Below, one piece after another: positions 33,927 to 41,995 of a stretch of DNA of 48,338 bases. Below the pieces are notes generated by a model that was not told the origin of the DNA, searched no databases, and saw only the letters and a program-made list of their open reading frames with translations. Each line of letters starts with the position of its first letter. The stretch's first letter is position 1. Source of the stretch: an uncultured Pseudomonadota bacterium. Lineage in GTDB: Bacteria > Pseudomonadota > Alphaproteobacteria > RF32 > CAG-239. The stretch is from NCBI GenBank assembly GCA_902495305.1, contig CABUWG010000011.1, forward strand, positions 1 through 48,338, read 5' to 3'. A program made the translations under genes and the position numbers.

Positions 33927-35009
33927 TTATTTGACTTCGCCGATATACATGCCGAGGTCAATAGCGGCTTTAACAAAGTCGCTGTGTGTGTTCAACAGCG
34001 TTGTGCCTTCTTTAACCACGTCTTCCAAAGCATAAGCCTGAACATGGCCGTCTTTCCATGCAACCATCTTGTTGCTCTCGCCTTTGGCGAGCAGCTCAAT
34101 TGCCTTTGCGCCGAAAACGGCAGCCAGCAGGCGGTCAAGAGCGGCCGGCGTACCGGAGCGCTGAATATGTCCGAGTTGGGTAACGCGAACCTGAAAATCT
34201 TTGTAACGGCTGCTGATTTCATTGTTGAGATATTGGCCGATACCGCCGTAAACAGCCTCGCCGACAAGATTCTTTTTGTTAGAAAGATGCTCGCCGTTTT
34301 CGGTCTTAATCCCTTCCGAAACAACGATAACGGCATGATTACGGCCGCTGGCTTTAATAGATTTGAGTTTGTTGATAATACCGTCAATGCTGTACGGAAT
34401 TTCCGGTACCAGACAAACGTCGGCAGAACCGGCCAAAGCCGAATGCATGGCCAGATGTCCGGCATCGCGGCCCATAACTTCCATAATCAGGGCGCGGCTG
34501 TGGGAACGTGCAGTCCATTCCAAATCGTCAATTGCCTGTGTGCAGACTTGAACGGCAGATTGAAAACCAACGGAAAATTCGGTAATCGGGGTATCATTGT
34601 CAATAGTTTTGGGAATACCGATAACGCGAACGTCAGTCCCTTTGCAGTAGTTGCTGACAATGTTCATGCTGCCGTCGCCGCCGACAACAACAATGGCGTC
34701 CAAACCAAGATCTTTAACGCCTTGTGCAAAACGTTTGGACATTTCTTCCAAAGATTCCATCTTAACGCCCTTGTTCAAAGAACCAAGATAAGATCCGCTG
34801 AGTCTCGGCCACGGGGAGTCGGAAAAATTATGAACGGTGAGAACTTCAAAACTGTGGGGCGTTTCTGTAATGCCGTCAGTACCGTTATGAATACCGTAAA
34901 CTTCCCAGCCTTTTTTGCTGGCAGCTTCTACAACCGCGCTGATAACGGCATTAAGTCCGGCGCAGTCGCCGCCGCTTGTCAAAACACCAATTCTTTTAAT
35001 TTTATCCAT
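33927..35009 (-). CDS. pfkA: 6-phosphofructokinase
   Basis: 360 residues. It phosphorylates fructose-6-phosphate in glycolysis. Motifs: GVLTSGGDCAGLNAV (N-terminus), VVGGDGSMNI, PKTIDNDTPITEFSVGF, and the sugar-phosphate segment MEVMGRDAGHLA. The Gly in GGDGS points to ATP, while the Lys in PKTIDND is the residue typical of pyrophosphate-using and mixed-type enzymes, so donor choice is open and it belongs to the longer, group III-like PFKs rather than E. coli PfkA. The start follows AAGGAG by six bases; the frame is open 30 codons further up. An intact PFK is unusual among alphaproteobacteria and fits a sugar fermenter. Confidence 0.92.
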   Translation of the reverse strand: MDKIKRIGVLTSGGDCAGLNAVISAVVEAASKKGWEVYGIHNGTDGITETPHSFEVLTVHNFSDSPWPRLSGSYLGSLNKGVKMESLEEMSKRFAQGVKDLGLDAIVVVGGDGSMNIVSNYCKGTDVRVIGIPKTIDNDTPITEFSVGFQSAVQVCTQAIDDLEWTARSHSRALIMEVMGRDAGHLAMHSALAGSADVCLVPEIPYSIDGIINKLKSIKASGRNHAVIVVSEGIKTENGEHLSNKKNLVGEAVYGGIGQYLNNEISSRYKDFQVRVTQLGHIQRSGTPAALDRLLAAVFGAKAIELLAKGESNKMVAWKDGHVQAYALEDVVKEGTTLLNTHSDFVKAAIDLGMYIGEVK

Positions 35010-35104
35010 CAAAAAACTCCTTGTTTTTAATATAAAAAAGATTAAATTAGAAACCATAATAAAATATTCGGGGCATTTATACACCAAGATTTTAAACAAG
35101 TCTA

Positions 35105-35133
35105 TTGCAATTTTGAAAATTATCGTGTATAAT
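35105..35133 (+). promoter_or_regulatory. consensus promoter of the DUF465-like gene
   Basis: TTGCAA (35105-35110), 17 bases, TATAAT (35128-35133). Confidence 0.8.
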
Positions 35134-35206
35134 ACATATAAATTTTATGGAAATATTTCCAGCAAAAAATAAGTTATCAAATTTTTTCTTAATAAAGGTA
35201 GGTTTT

Positions 35207-35419
35207 ATGACCAATTTAAGCACTTTGGACAAGCTCCAACAACAATTGTGCGAACTGAAATTAGAAGAGAGAAGAGTTCGTTCAGACATCAAAAATCTGG
35301 TCAGGAAGAATTCGACAATTGATTTTTTTCAGGCAAAACAACTAAATAGCCTCCGCACCGGCGTCAAAAGCCGGATAAAAAGCGTCGAGGCTAAAATCAT
35401 GCCTAATATTATCGCATAA
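35207..35419 (+). CDS. DUF465/YdcH-like small protein
   Basis: 70 residues, all helical and charged. LDKLQQQLCELKLEERRV, a later LKSRIKSV-like helix and the ending MPNIIA match the DUF465 (YdcH) pattern common in alphaproteobacteria (L..L...I..L...R..L...I..L, ending P.IIA). Function unknown. The chosen ATG follows AAAGGTAGG; the frame is open 20 codons further up, before which the promoter lies. Confidence 0.7.
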   Translation: MTNLSTLDKLQQQLCELKLEERRVRSDIKNLVRKNSTIDFFQAKQLNSLRTGVKSRIKSVEAKIMPNIIA

Positions 35420-35424
35420 AATGA

Positions 35425-35453
35425 TTGCAAAATCAGATTTTGTGTGTTAATAA
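35425..35453 (+). promoter_or_regulatory. promoter of rpsU
   Basis: TTGCAA (35425-35430), 17 bases, TAATAA (35448-35453), 54 bases before the GTG start. Confidence 0.7.
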
Positions 35454-35507
35454 ATAGCGCGAAACTCGTTATTAACCTTTTAAAATAAGTGAAATGGGGT
35501 GATTTAA

Positions 35508-35714
35508 GTGGTTCAAGTTACTGTTATTGGTAATGATGTAGCTCAGTCTCTGAAAGTTTTGAAAAAGAAGATGCAAAGAGAAGGTGTCTTCCGCGAGATG
35601 AAATTAAGACGTCATCACGAGAAAAATTCTGAGAAAAAGGCTCGTCGTCAGGCTGAAGCCGTAAGACGCGCGCGCAAACAGCTGCGGAAACGCTTAGATA
35701 CTGAAGGATTCTAG
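35508..35714 (+). CDS. rpsU: 30S ribosomal protein bS21
   Basis: 68 residues, very basic. VTVIGNDVAQSLKVLKKKMQREGVFREMKLRRHHEK is the conserved core of bS21, which helps mRNA base-pairing in initiation. The start codon is GTG, with ATGGGGTGA about seven bases upstream. It has its own promoter and terminator. The C-terminal Arg/Lys tail is standard for alphaproteobacteria. Confidence 0.95.
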   Translation: MVQVTVIGNDVAQSLKVLKKKMQREGVFREMKLRRHHEKNSEKKARRQAEAVRRARKQLRKRLDTEGF

Positions 35715-35734
35715 TCCTTTGGAGAATTTTGAAA

Positions 35735-35759
35735 AGGAGGCTGAAAAGCCTCCTTTTTA
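35735..35759 (+). terminator. terminator of rpsU
   Basis: AGGAGGCT/AGCCTCCT stem with GAAA loop, followed by five T. Confidence 0.9.
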
Positions 35760-35802
35760 TTGTACTCGGAAAACTACGCAAAACCAATAGTTCTCTAGGT
35801 AC

Positions 35803-35832
35803 AAAAAGAAAGGCACTTTATAAATGCCTTTC
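35803..35832 (-). terminator. terminator of the leuS-radical SAM-peptide operon
   Basis: GAAAGGCA/TGCCTTTC stem (minus strand 35832-35825 with 35815-35808) followed by five T. It lies 75 bases after the peptide stop. Confidence 0.85.
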
Positions 35833-35906
35833 TCAAAACACCAAATAACTCAAAGATGTCTTTTCTAAAAAGATAACATCAATGCTTCTATGAGTTTTAG
35901 AATTGG

Positions 35907-36062
35907 TTACGTGCAGTTATTACAATCATCTCCGCCCGGCTGACCACAATCATCACCGGAACAATTGCAATCTAAGGCTTCAATATAGCACAATCCTTTT
36001 GTTGTTGTCGCTTTTATTGATGAAGATTGATATCTGTATTTTACTAAATCATTGGCAGTCAT
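35907..36062 (-). CDS. six-Cys precursor peptide candidate (RiPP)
   Basis: 51 residues: a charged, Ser/Thr-rich first half (MTANDLVKYRYQSSSIK) and an acidic, Gly/Asp/Asn-rich second half with Cys at 25, 32, 34, 39, 47 and 50, core CNCSGDDCGQPGGDDCNNC. There is a very strong ribosome binding site, GGGGGTGAG, six bases from the ATG. It lies 25 bases after the stop of a radical SAM/SPASM gene and before the operon terminator. Leader-plus-Cys-core layout and neighbour suggest a substrate for thioether (ranthipeptide/sactipeptide-type) modification. It resembles but does not match the six-Cys SCIFF type. No export gene or protease lies next to it. Peptide identity as RiPP is inference. Confidence 0.75.
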   Translation of the reverse strand: MTANDLVKYRYQSSSIKATTTKGLCYIEALDCNCSGDDCGQPGGDDCNNCT

Positions 36063-36087
36063 TTTTTACTCACCCCCTTTCTTAAAT

Positions 36088-37089
36088 TTATTTAATAAAA
36101 TCTTCTGGATTTAAATGAAACCATCTTAATATACATCCTCCACCACAATTCTCCCACAAATTGCAATTTATACATTTTTTGCTTGGATATGTATTGATGG
36201 TATCTCTGAATTGCGTACAAATTGAAGAATTCCAAAAATCTATGATATTATCAAAATGAACAGGTTTATTATTTAGAGGAGATTTGACAAAGTGATTACA
36301 GGGAAGAATATCAAAATTACTATCAAAAATGATGCCGGCACCTTTTCTTATGTGGCAACAGGTTTGTATGATTTTTCTTTCAATAAGTTCTTGTAAAAAG
36401 ACTTTATCAAGTAGACACAATGGAATTGATATCTCAAAGGCATAATGTAAATTTGTTTGCTTAAATATTTCAAATGCAGTCTTGCATGTCTGTGCAATTA
36501 TCTTCATATCAGGCACATCTTTTCCATCAGAAGCCGAAGGTTTATAAAGCTGAAAAACAATATTATCTAATGAATATTTGATTAAAAAATCTTTTAGCCT
36601 CAAAATTTCAGTTTCTGTCTGATCACCTAATACATAAGACAATTTTACATTTGCACCTAGTGATTTTAAGTTTTGATACCCTTGTATGCTCTTTTTAAAA
36701 CCCAGAGAGTGCGTATTTTGATAATATTCCTCAGGACTGCTGCCTTTCAAAGAAATATTAAAATTATGTAATCCACTGTTAACAATTTGTTTGGCAAAAG
36801 ATTTATCAGAAAACCGAATTCCGTTTGTTGCCATTGACATGCGAACCTGTTTGTCTGCAATATATTTTACAGCCTGAAGCAGATGTTTGTAAATAGAAGG
36901 TTCTCCGCCGATAAAAACAATATTTTTTATATTGTTTTTACACAATATATCAACCAATTTATATAATTTTTCGATGTCCATAAAGTCATCTGAAAAATTG
37001 GATTGGCTGGCATAACACCAAGAACAGCGGTTATTGCATGATTTGTTTGTTGTTAGCCAAGCCGTTTTGGGATATATTATATCAGTCAT
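36088..37089 (-). CDS. radical SAM/SPASM peptide-modifying enzyme
   Basis: 333 residues. The radical SAM cluster motif CNNRCSWC (Cys 18, 22, 25) is followed by FIGGEPSIYKH and ISLKGSSPEEYY; the C-terminal SPASM part has CC near residue 252, LPCNHF, and KKCINCNLWENCGGGC, the ligands of auxiliary clusters. SPASM enzymes typically modify ribosomal peptides. There is no N-terminal precursor-recognition (RRE) domain: the enzyme begins 17 residues before the first Cys. The start is one base after the leuS stop (TGACATG), indicating translational coupling. It precedes the six-Cys peptide. Gene and surroundings are clearly AT-richer than rnj or murE, suggesting transfer. Confidence 0.88.
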   Translation of the reverse strand: MTDIIYPKTAWLTTNKSCNNRCSWCYASQSNFSDDFMDIEKLYKLVDILCKNNIKNIVFIGGEPSIYKHLLQAVKYIADKQVRMSMATNGIRFSDKSFAKQIVNSGLHNFNISLKGSSPEEYYQNTHSLGFKKSIQGYQNLKSLGANVKLSYVLGDQTETEILRLKDFLIKYSLDNIVFQLYKPSASDGKDVPDMKIIAQTCKTAFEIFKQTNLHYAFEISIPLCLLDKVFLQELIERKIIQTCCHIRKGAGIIFDSNFDILPCNHFVKSPLNNKPVHFDNIIDFWNSSICTQFRDTINTYPSKKCINCNLWENCGGGCILRWFHLNPEDFIK

Positions 37090-37090
37090 G

Positions 37091-39553
37091 TCAACTATCC
37101 GATACAACGATGTTAATAAGTTTTTGTGGAACATAAATTGTTCTGATAATTTTTTTATTTATCAAATATTTTTGTACAAATGAAACCGCCTCATTTATTA
37201 GGGCAGATTCTGATAAGTTTATATCCGCTAAAAAGCTGGATCTGACTTTACCATTTATCTGAATAGTAATATTTATTTTGTCTTTAACCAAAGCTTTTTC
37301 ATCAACCGATGGCCATTTTTCATTAAATACAGATGTCATATGGCCTGCTTGTTCCCACAATTCTTCCGCAAAATGTGGTGCAAAAGGAGAAATCAAAATA
37401 ATATAACAATCCATGCAATCTTTTAATAAAGCATAATTAATTTTTTCTTTTTTCATATAATCATAAATAGCATTTGTATATTCCATTAACCGTGCAATTG
37501 CCGTATTAAATTGAAATTTTTCAATGTCTTTTGAAATATTATCCAAGGCAAAATTCTTAGCATAAACCAGATCTTTATCAAACTGAGGGACAATATCGCA
37601 TTTTGTAGAGGCCAAAGAATAAAATTCAGCAAACATTTTTTCAACTCTTGTAAAGAATTTTGCAATTCCTTCAATTCCTTTATCACTCCACGGACCACCG
37701 GCAATATAAGAAAAAGCAAATTCAATATACATTCTGAACACATCAGAACCGTACTTATTAATATAGTCATCGGGACAAATGGTATTGCCTTTTGATTTGC
37801 TCATTTTGGCTCCGTCCGGCCCCAAAATAAGACCTTGATGTATAAGGGACAAAAATGGTTCATCAAAGTTAAGATAACCTAAATCCCTCAGAACTTTAGT
37901 AAAAAATCGCGCATAAAGCAAATGCATGGTCGCATGCTCTTGCCCGCCGATATATTTGTCAACCGGCAATATAGCATTAATTTTTTCCTTATTGAATATC
38001 TCACAAGAGTTCTTATTGTCAGGATACCTTAGAAAATACCATGATGAATCGACAAATGTATCCATTGTGTCCGCTTCCCTATGGGCAGGCCCTCCACAAA
38101 TTGGACAAATTGTGTGCATAAACTCCTTACAGCTTTTAAGTGGTGAATCCCCGGTCGGAGTAAATTCAACATCTTTGGGCAGTTTGACAGGAAGTTGGGA
38201 TTCTGGTACAGGGACTTCACCGCATTTTTCACAATAAATAATAGGAATAGGAGCTCCCCAATACCGTTGTCGGGAAATTAGCCAGTCACGTAATCTATAC
38301 ATAGAGGTTAACTTTCCTTTTCCGGCCTTTTCCAGATCTTTGACAATTGTCGTAATTGCCTCCTTAGTTGTCAGGCCATTATATTTGCCTGAATTAACTA
38401 GTTTTCCATGGTTACAGAATGGCAAAGTTACAGATTCATCAGGTGTTAAGCTGGAAATAACCTGATGAATCGGCAAATTGTAATTTTTGGCAAAATCAAA
38501 ATCTCTCTCATCATGTGCAGGGACAGCCATGACAAAACCGGTTCCGTAACTTGCAATAACGTAGTCGGCAACCCATACTGGAACTTTTTGTCCGTTGATG
38601 GGATTGGTTGCATATGCTCCGGTAAAAACACCGGTACGTTTTCGCTCATTCAGCATACGTTCCATCTCGGTAATTTTTCCGGCATTTTCAATATATTTTA
38701 TCACTTCTTCTTTATAAGAATTATAGACAACATCCATAACATTTTCGTGTTCTGGAGACAAAACGACATAAGATAAGCCGCAAAGGGTATCTGCCCGTGA
38801 AGTAAAAGCCTCTAAAGTAATAATACTGCCATCCTCTTTTTCTATATCAAAAGAAATTAAGGCACCGCTGGATTTGCCAATCCAGTTTTTCTGAATCTTT
38901 TTAGTTTTTTCCGGCCAGTCTAATTTATCAATTCCTTGCAAAAGTTCTTCTGCATAGTCAGTAATTTTAAAGAACCATTGATTCATTTTTTTCTGATAAA
39001 CGTCTGTGCCGCAACGATCGCATTTTCCGTTAACAACTTGTTCGTTTGCCAAAACAGTATTACATTTCGGACACCAGTTTACCGGAGCATCTTTACGGTA
39101 AGCTAAACCTTTTTTATACATTTGAACAAATATCCATTGGGTCCATTTATAATATTCTTCGTCACAGGTATTCAGTGTATATTCCCAATTAAATGTCGCA
39201 CCAATCTTTTTTAGCTGCTCAGTCATAGTTTGAATATTTTTTCTCGTCGATTCCTCTGGATGAATGCCTGTTTTAATTGCATAATTTTCGGCCGGTAAGC
39301 CGAATGCATCAAAACCTTGCGGATGAAAAACATTATAGCCGTTCATCCGTTTAAAACGAGCCCAAGTATCTGGTGCTGCATAGTTATACCAATGTCCCAA
39401 ATGCAAATTTGCACCGGAAGGATATGAAAACATTTCCAAGCAATATAATTTTTTACTTAAATCTTTTTCATTAAAACTGTATAAGTTTTGCTCGGTCCAC
39501 TTTTTTTGCCATTTTTTATCAATATCAGCTGAGTATTTTATTTTTGTAAACAT
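37091..39553 (-). CDS. leuS: leucyl-tRNA synthetase, atypical for the lineage
   Basis: 820 residues, complete. It charges tRNA-Leu. Catalytic motifs HLGHW (HIGH-type, in SYPSGANLHLGHW) and KMSKSKGN are intact, two zinc-type CxxC pairs are present (CPKC, CDRC), and the CP1 editing domain keeps the Thr of the T-R-x-D-T motif and MAVPAHDERD. The editing-site motif reads FTSRADTLCG where most LeuRS have TTRPDTLFG. The N-terminal style (YNYAAPDTWARFKRMNGYNVFHPQGFDAFGLPAEN) looks like clostridial enzymes, not alphaproteobacterial. AT-rich relative to neighbours. It is first in an operon with a radical SAM gene and the six-Cys peptide. I cannot tell whether it is the only LeuRS of the cell. Confidence 0.93.
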   Translation of the reverse strand: MFTKIKYSADIDKKWQKKWTEQNLYSFNEKDLSKKLYCLEMFSYPSGANLHLGHWYNYAAPDTWARFKRMNGYNVFHPQGFDAFGLPAENYAIKTGIHPEESTRKNIQTMTEQLKKIGATFNWEYTLNTCDEEYYKWTQWIFVQMYKKGLAYRKDAPVNWCPKCNTVLANEQVVNGKCDRCGTDVYQKKMNQWFFKITDYAEELLQGIDKLDWPEKTKKIQKNWIGKSSGALISFDIEKEDGSIITLEAFTSRADTLCGLSYVVLSPEHENVMDVVYNSYKEEVIKYIENAGKITEMERMLNERKRTGVFTGAYATNPINGQKVPVWVADYVIASYGTGFVMAVPAHDERDFDFAKNYNLPIHQVISSLTPDESVTLPFCNHGKLVNSGKYNGLTTKEAITTIVKDLEKAGKGKLTSMYRLRDWLISRQRYWGAPIPIIYCEKCGEVPVPESQLPVKLPKDVEFTPTGDSPLKSCKEFMHTICPICGGPAHREADTMDTFVDSSWYFLRYPDNKNSCEIFNKEKINAILPVDKYIGGQEHATMHLLYARFFTKVLRDLGYLNFDEPFLSLIHQGLILGPDGAKMSKSKGNTICPDDYINKYGSDVFRMYIEFAFSYIAGGPWSDKGIEGIAKFFTRVEKMFAEFYSLASTKCDIVPQFDKDLVYAKNFALDNISKDIEKFQFNTAIARLMEYTNAIYDYMKKEKINYALLKDCMDCYIILISPFAPHFAEELWEQAGHMTSVFNEKWPSVDEKALVKDKINITIQINGKVRSSFLADINLSESALINEAVSFVQKYLINKKIIRTIYVPQKLINIVVSDS

Positions 39554-39597
39554 AACGTAACTTCTCCACCGGAAATTTTTCATAAAATTAATCAAAA

Positions 39598-39624
39598 ATT
39601 ATAATTAAAATAAGAAAAAGTCAA
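39598..39624 (-). promoter_or_regulatory. promoter of the leuS operon
   Basis: On the minus strand TTGACT (39624-39619) and TATAAT (39603-39598) with a short 15-base spacer. It lies 45 bases before the leuS ATG. Confidence 0.6.
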
Positions 39625-39719
39625 CTCTCATATTTTCTATAAGCAACAGTAGAAAATAATTTGGATGTTTTTAGTGTGTTGCAAAATAAAAAGTCAAATG
39701 GCAAAATTTTATGTAGCTG

Positions 39720-40502
39720 TTATATAATAATTTGTTCGATTTTAACGGCCAAACCCGTTGTATCGTCCGTTTCAATAAAGACGCCGCAAAAAGTGCCTTT
39801 TCCTTTTGCCGGACTAAGCCTTCCTCCGGTATATTTGCGAGTCAGCCGGTTAACGGGTTCTTCTTTTTCAAAGCCGATGACCGAATTATAATCGCCGCAC
39901 ATCCCGACATCGGTCAGATAAGCCGTGCCGCCGTCACGAATGGTCGCGTCAGCCGTCGGAATATGTGTGTGGGATCCGATAACCGCAGAAACGCGTCCGT
40001 CCAGATAATGTCCGACCGAAACTTTTTCGGCAGTGGCTTCTGCATGAATATCAACAAATATGGCGTCAATGTTTTTGCCGAGCGTATAATTTTTGAGCAA
40101 ATTGTCAATTGCCTGTGCCGGACAGTCTACGGCTTCCATAAAAAGCCGTCCGAGCAGCTGGGTGACCAGAATTTTTTTGCCGTTGGCCAGCTCAAATTCA
40201 ACAAAACCGTGCCCCGGCAGGTGAGGCGGATAATTCAATGGCCGTACGATTCTTTTGCATTCATCCAAAAACGGAATAAGCTCGCGCTGTTGCCAGACAT
40301 GGTTTCCTGTTACCAGTACGTCAGTGCCTTTTTGCAAAAAATCTTTGCAAATTGCGGGAGTTGCGCCAAAACCGTGAGCCGCGTTTTCAATATTTACAAT
40401 AAAAACGTCGGGATGATAAGTGTCTTTGAGACTGTCAATATTGTTGAGAACGGCTTCCCTGCCGGCTCTGGCGACAACATCGCCGCAATAAATTATCTTC
40501 AA
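39720..40502 (-). CDS. ymdB: YmdB-type metallophosphoesterase
   Basis: 260 residues, the TIGR00282/YmdB family, which hydrolyses 2',3'-cyclic nucleotides and, in Bacillus, cAMP. Metal ligands: GDVVARAGR (Asp 8), NIENAAHG, TGNHVWQ, and GSHTHIPTAD plus DVGMCGDYNSVIG near the end. The start codon is TTG, preceded by AAGGAGCC seven bases away; no ATG fits the conserved N-terminus (MKIIYCGDVV). It follows 6S RNA and zapA in the same direction, the usual alphaproteobacterial order, although 5-formyltetrahydrofolate cyclo-ligase, normally found there too, is absent. Confidence 0.9.
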   Translation of the reverse strand: MKIIYCGDVVARAGREAVLNNIDSLKDTYHPDVFIVNIENAAHGFGATPAICKDFLQKGTDVLVTGNHVWQQRELIPFLDECKRIVRPLNYPPHLPGHGFVEFELANGKKILVTQLLGRLFMEAVDCPAQAIDNLLKNYTLGKNIDAIFVDIHAEATAEKVSVGHYLDGRVSAVIGSHTHIPTADATIRDGGTAYLTDVGMCGDYNSVIGFEKEEPVNRLTRKYTGGRLSPAKGKGTFCGVFIETDDTTGLAVKIEQIII

Positions 40503-40534
40503 ACGAAGGCTCCTTGTTCTTTGGACTTTGGCAA

Positions 40535-40561
40535 CAAAAAAAATCCCGAAAGGGGGATTTT
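40535..40561 (-). terminator. terminator after 6S RNA
   Basis: AAATCCC/GGGATTT stem (minus strand 40560-40554 with 40547-40541), followed by a T-run. Confidence 0.85.
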
Positions 40562-40564
40562 ACT

Positions 40565-40724
40565 GGGAAGGCGCCGTCTGACCGTATGGATTACATTCTA
40601 ATCGAACCGCTTGGACAAAGTGGGCGCCGTAATAACTGAACCTCGGTTCAGACAGGGACAGCTCCCTATAAAGAAATGTTGGCTCGGTAGACCTGCGGAA
40701 ATACGAGCCAGACAGCCACCTTCT
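40565..40724 (-). ncRNA. ssrS: 6S RNA
   Basis: A roughly 160-base gene-free stretch between zapA and ymdB-type gene, the normal site of 6S RNA in proteobacteria. The ends pair (GAAGG...GTCTG near 40723 with CAGAC...CCTTC near 40578). The internal hairpin CTGAACCGAGGTTCAG followed by TTATTACGGCG resembles the E. coli 6S segment GAACC..GGTTC then GGTTACAG..GCGGC. 6S RNA binds sigma-70 RNA polymerase in slow growth. Exact ends are estimated. Confidence 0.72.
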
Positions 40725-40735
40725 ATGCCTATAGG

Positions 40736-41071
40736 CTACAACATTTCGACGGAAGATGCAACAGAAATTATCTGATTTTTTAAACTTTTTATCTCTTCGC
40801 TCAGAGAAGCGTCAAAATCAAGGAGTCGCGAGTTATCCACAGGGGCTGCGGCCGGCGTTTTTTCGCCTTTTTTGAGCTCGCTCAGCTCATCGGCCAGCAA
40901 AAGGCCGACCAAAACCAAAACCATGCTCTCGTTAACCTGCCCGATGGACAGATTGAGCATTTTGGCTTTTTCATCAAGCAGACGCGCCAATTGAATGATT
41001 CGGACTTCCTGCCCGTCTTCGCAGGCGACGGCATATTCGCGCGAATTAATTGTGATTGTTACCTGAGCCAT
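40736..41071 (-). CDS. zapA: cell division protein ZapA
   Basis: 111 residues. It bundles FtsZ filaments at midcell. The N-terminal domain (VTITINSREYAVACEDGQEVRIIQLARLLDEKAKML) and the coiled coil are the ZapA pattern. The C-terminus ends in a second helical segment (SLSEEIKSLKNQIISVASSVEML). It overlaps the upstream DUF4164-like gene by 26 bases and is followed by 6S RNA. Confidence 0.9.
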   Translation of the reverse strand: MAQVTITINSREYAVACEDGQEVRIIQLARLLDEKAKMLNLSIGQVNESMVLVLVGLLLADELSELKKGEKTPAAAPVDNSRLLDFDASLSEEIKSLKNQIISVASSVEML

Positions 41072-41318
41072 CTTTTTCCAAAACTTTATCCAAACGGTTG
41101 ATTACGGAATCTACATTGTCAATAATCTGGGCATAAGAAGACGTCATTGCTTCAATTTTCTTATCGCGCAGCCTGATATCGGCGGCAAACTTCTTTTGTC
41201 TTTGCAAAACTTCTTTTTTCTTGCCGTCCAGAACTTCGTTTAAGCGGGCCAAAGCGCTGCTGAGTTCGGAAATTGCCTCGTTTGTCTTTGGCAGGAGGAT
41301 ATTTTTTGTATCAGTCAA
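41046..41318 (-). CDS. DUF4164-like coiled-coil protein upstream of zapA
   Basis: 90 residues, one long coiled coil (about 12-85). The position just before zapA, length and helical pattern (ISELSSALARLNEVLDGK) fit the small DUF4164-type proteins found there in alphaproteobacteria; a division-linked role is inference. The start codon is TTG (MTDTKN), preceded by AGGAAGAG. It overlaps zapA by 26 bases, so translation is coupled. Confidence 0.7.
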   Translation of the reverse strand: MTDTKNILLPKTNEAISELSSALARLNEVLDGKKKEVLQRQKKFAADIRLRDKKIEAMTSSYAQIIDNVDSVINRLDKVLEKDGSGNNHN

Positions 41319-41418
41319 AATATTTCTCTTCCTTTTCTGAGATTATTCTCGTATATTAATATCAATTCAGCAACATAGTACTAACATATCAGACATTTTC
41401 AAGTAACAAAAAACAATT

Positions 41419-41958
41419 ATGCAAAGTTTTATAATAAAATTAGAAAATCAGGACGAAGACTTAATCAATAATGATAACATTTGTTGTTATCTCATCGATT
41501 CTTCTTATAAAAAAGAAAAGGTTACTGCTCTGGCGGAACGGATTCATGCTGCCGGACGTTTGCTGCTGGTCAGCGGAAAAGATGCCGCTGACGTATGTCG
41601 CGGACATGAACTGGACGGTGTGGTGGCTGAGGTTTCAGAGGATCTGCCGTACAAAAAACAACTGTCGGATTTGCGCGGAAAAATCGGCAAGGGCCGCTTT
41701 GTCGGGGTCGTTTGCCCGCTGCAGCGCCATGCCGCAATGATTGTCAGCGAAACCGAACCGGATTTTGTGGCCTTCCGGATTGACGACCTGACACGGGCAC
41801 GGGAGATTATTTCTTGGTATAATGAACTGTTTTTGATTCAGTCTGCCGTCATAAGCGGCAAAGCAGAGTGCGATTTGCGCGAGTTTGATACCGATTTTCT
41901 GATTCTCACCCCCGAAGAATTTAAGATTTTTGTTGCTAAAAAAGAAAGTTTAGATTAA
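41419..41958 (+). CDS. thiamine-phosphate-synthase-like TIM-barrel fragment
   Basis: 179 residues. LLLVSGKDAADVC..LDGVVAE and VGVVCPLQRHAAMIVSETEPDFVAFR follow the ThiE/TenI pattern (GADGVHL; H..EA..A...GADYVA.G), and this kind of gene is seen beside efp in alphaproteobacteria. Phosphate-binding and pyrophosphate-binding loops are not convincing, so it is probably not an active ThiE. No Shine-Dalgarno. It is 37 bases before efp. Confidence 0.45.
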   Translation: MQSFIIKLENQDEDLINNDNICCYLIDSSYKKEKVTALAERIHAAGRLLLVSGKDAADVCRGHELDGVVAEVSEDLPYKKQLSDLRGKIGKGRFVGVVCPLQRHAAMIVSETEPDFVAFRIDDLTRAREIISWYNELFLIQSAVISGKAECDLREFDTDFLILTPEEFKIFVAKKESLD

Positions 41959-41995
41959 TTATTAATCAAAAAAATAAATATGGAGATAAATAACA

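Noticed and set aside
40535..40735. Region after zapA as a plain long 3' untranslated region
   Set aside because: Extensive pairing, the 6S-like hairpin and the conserved zapA position argue for 6S RNA.
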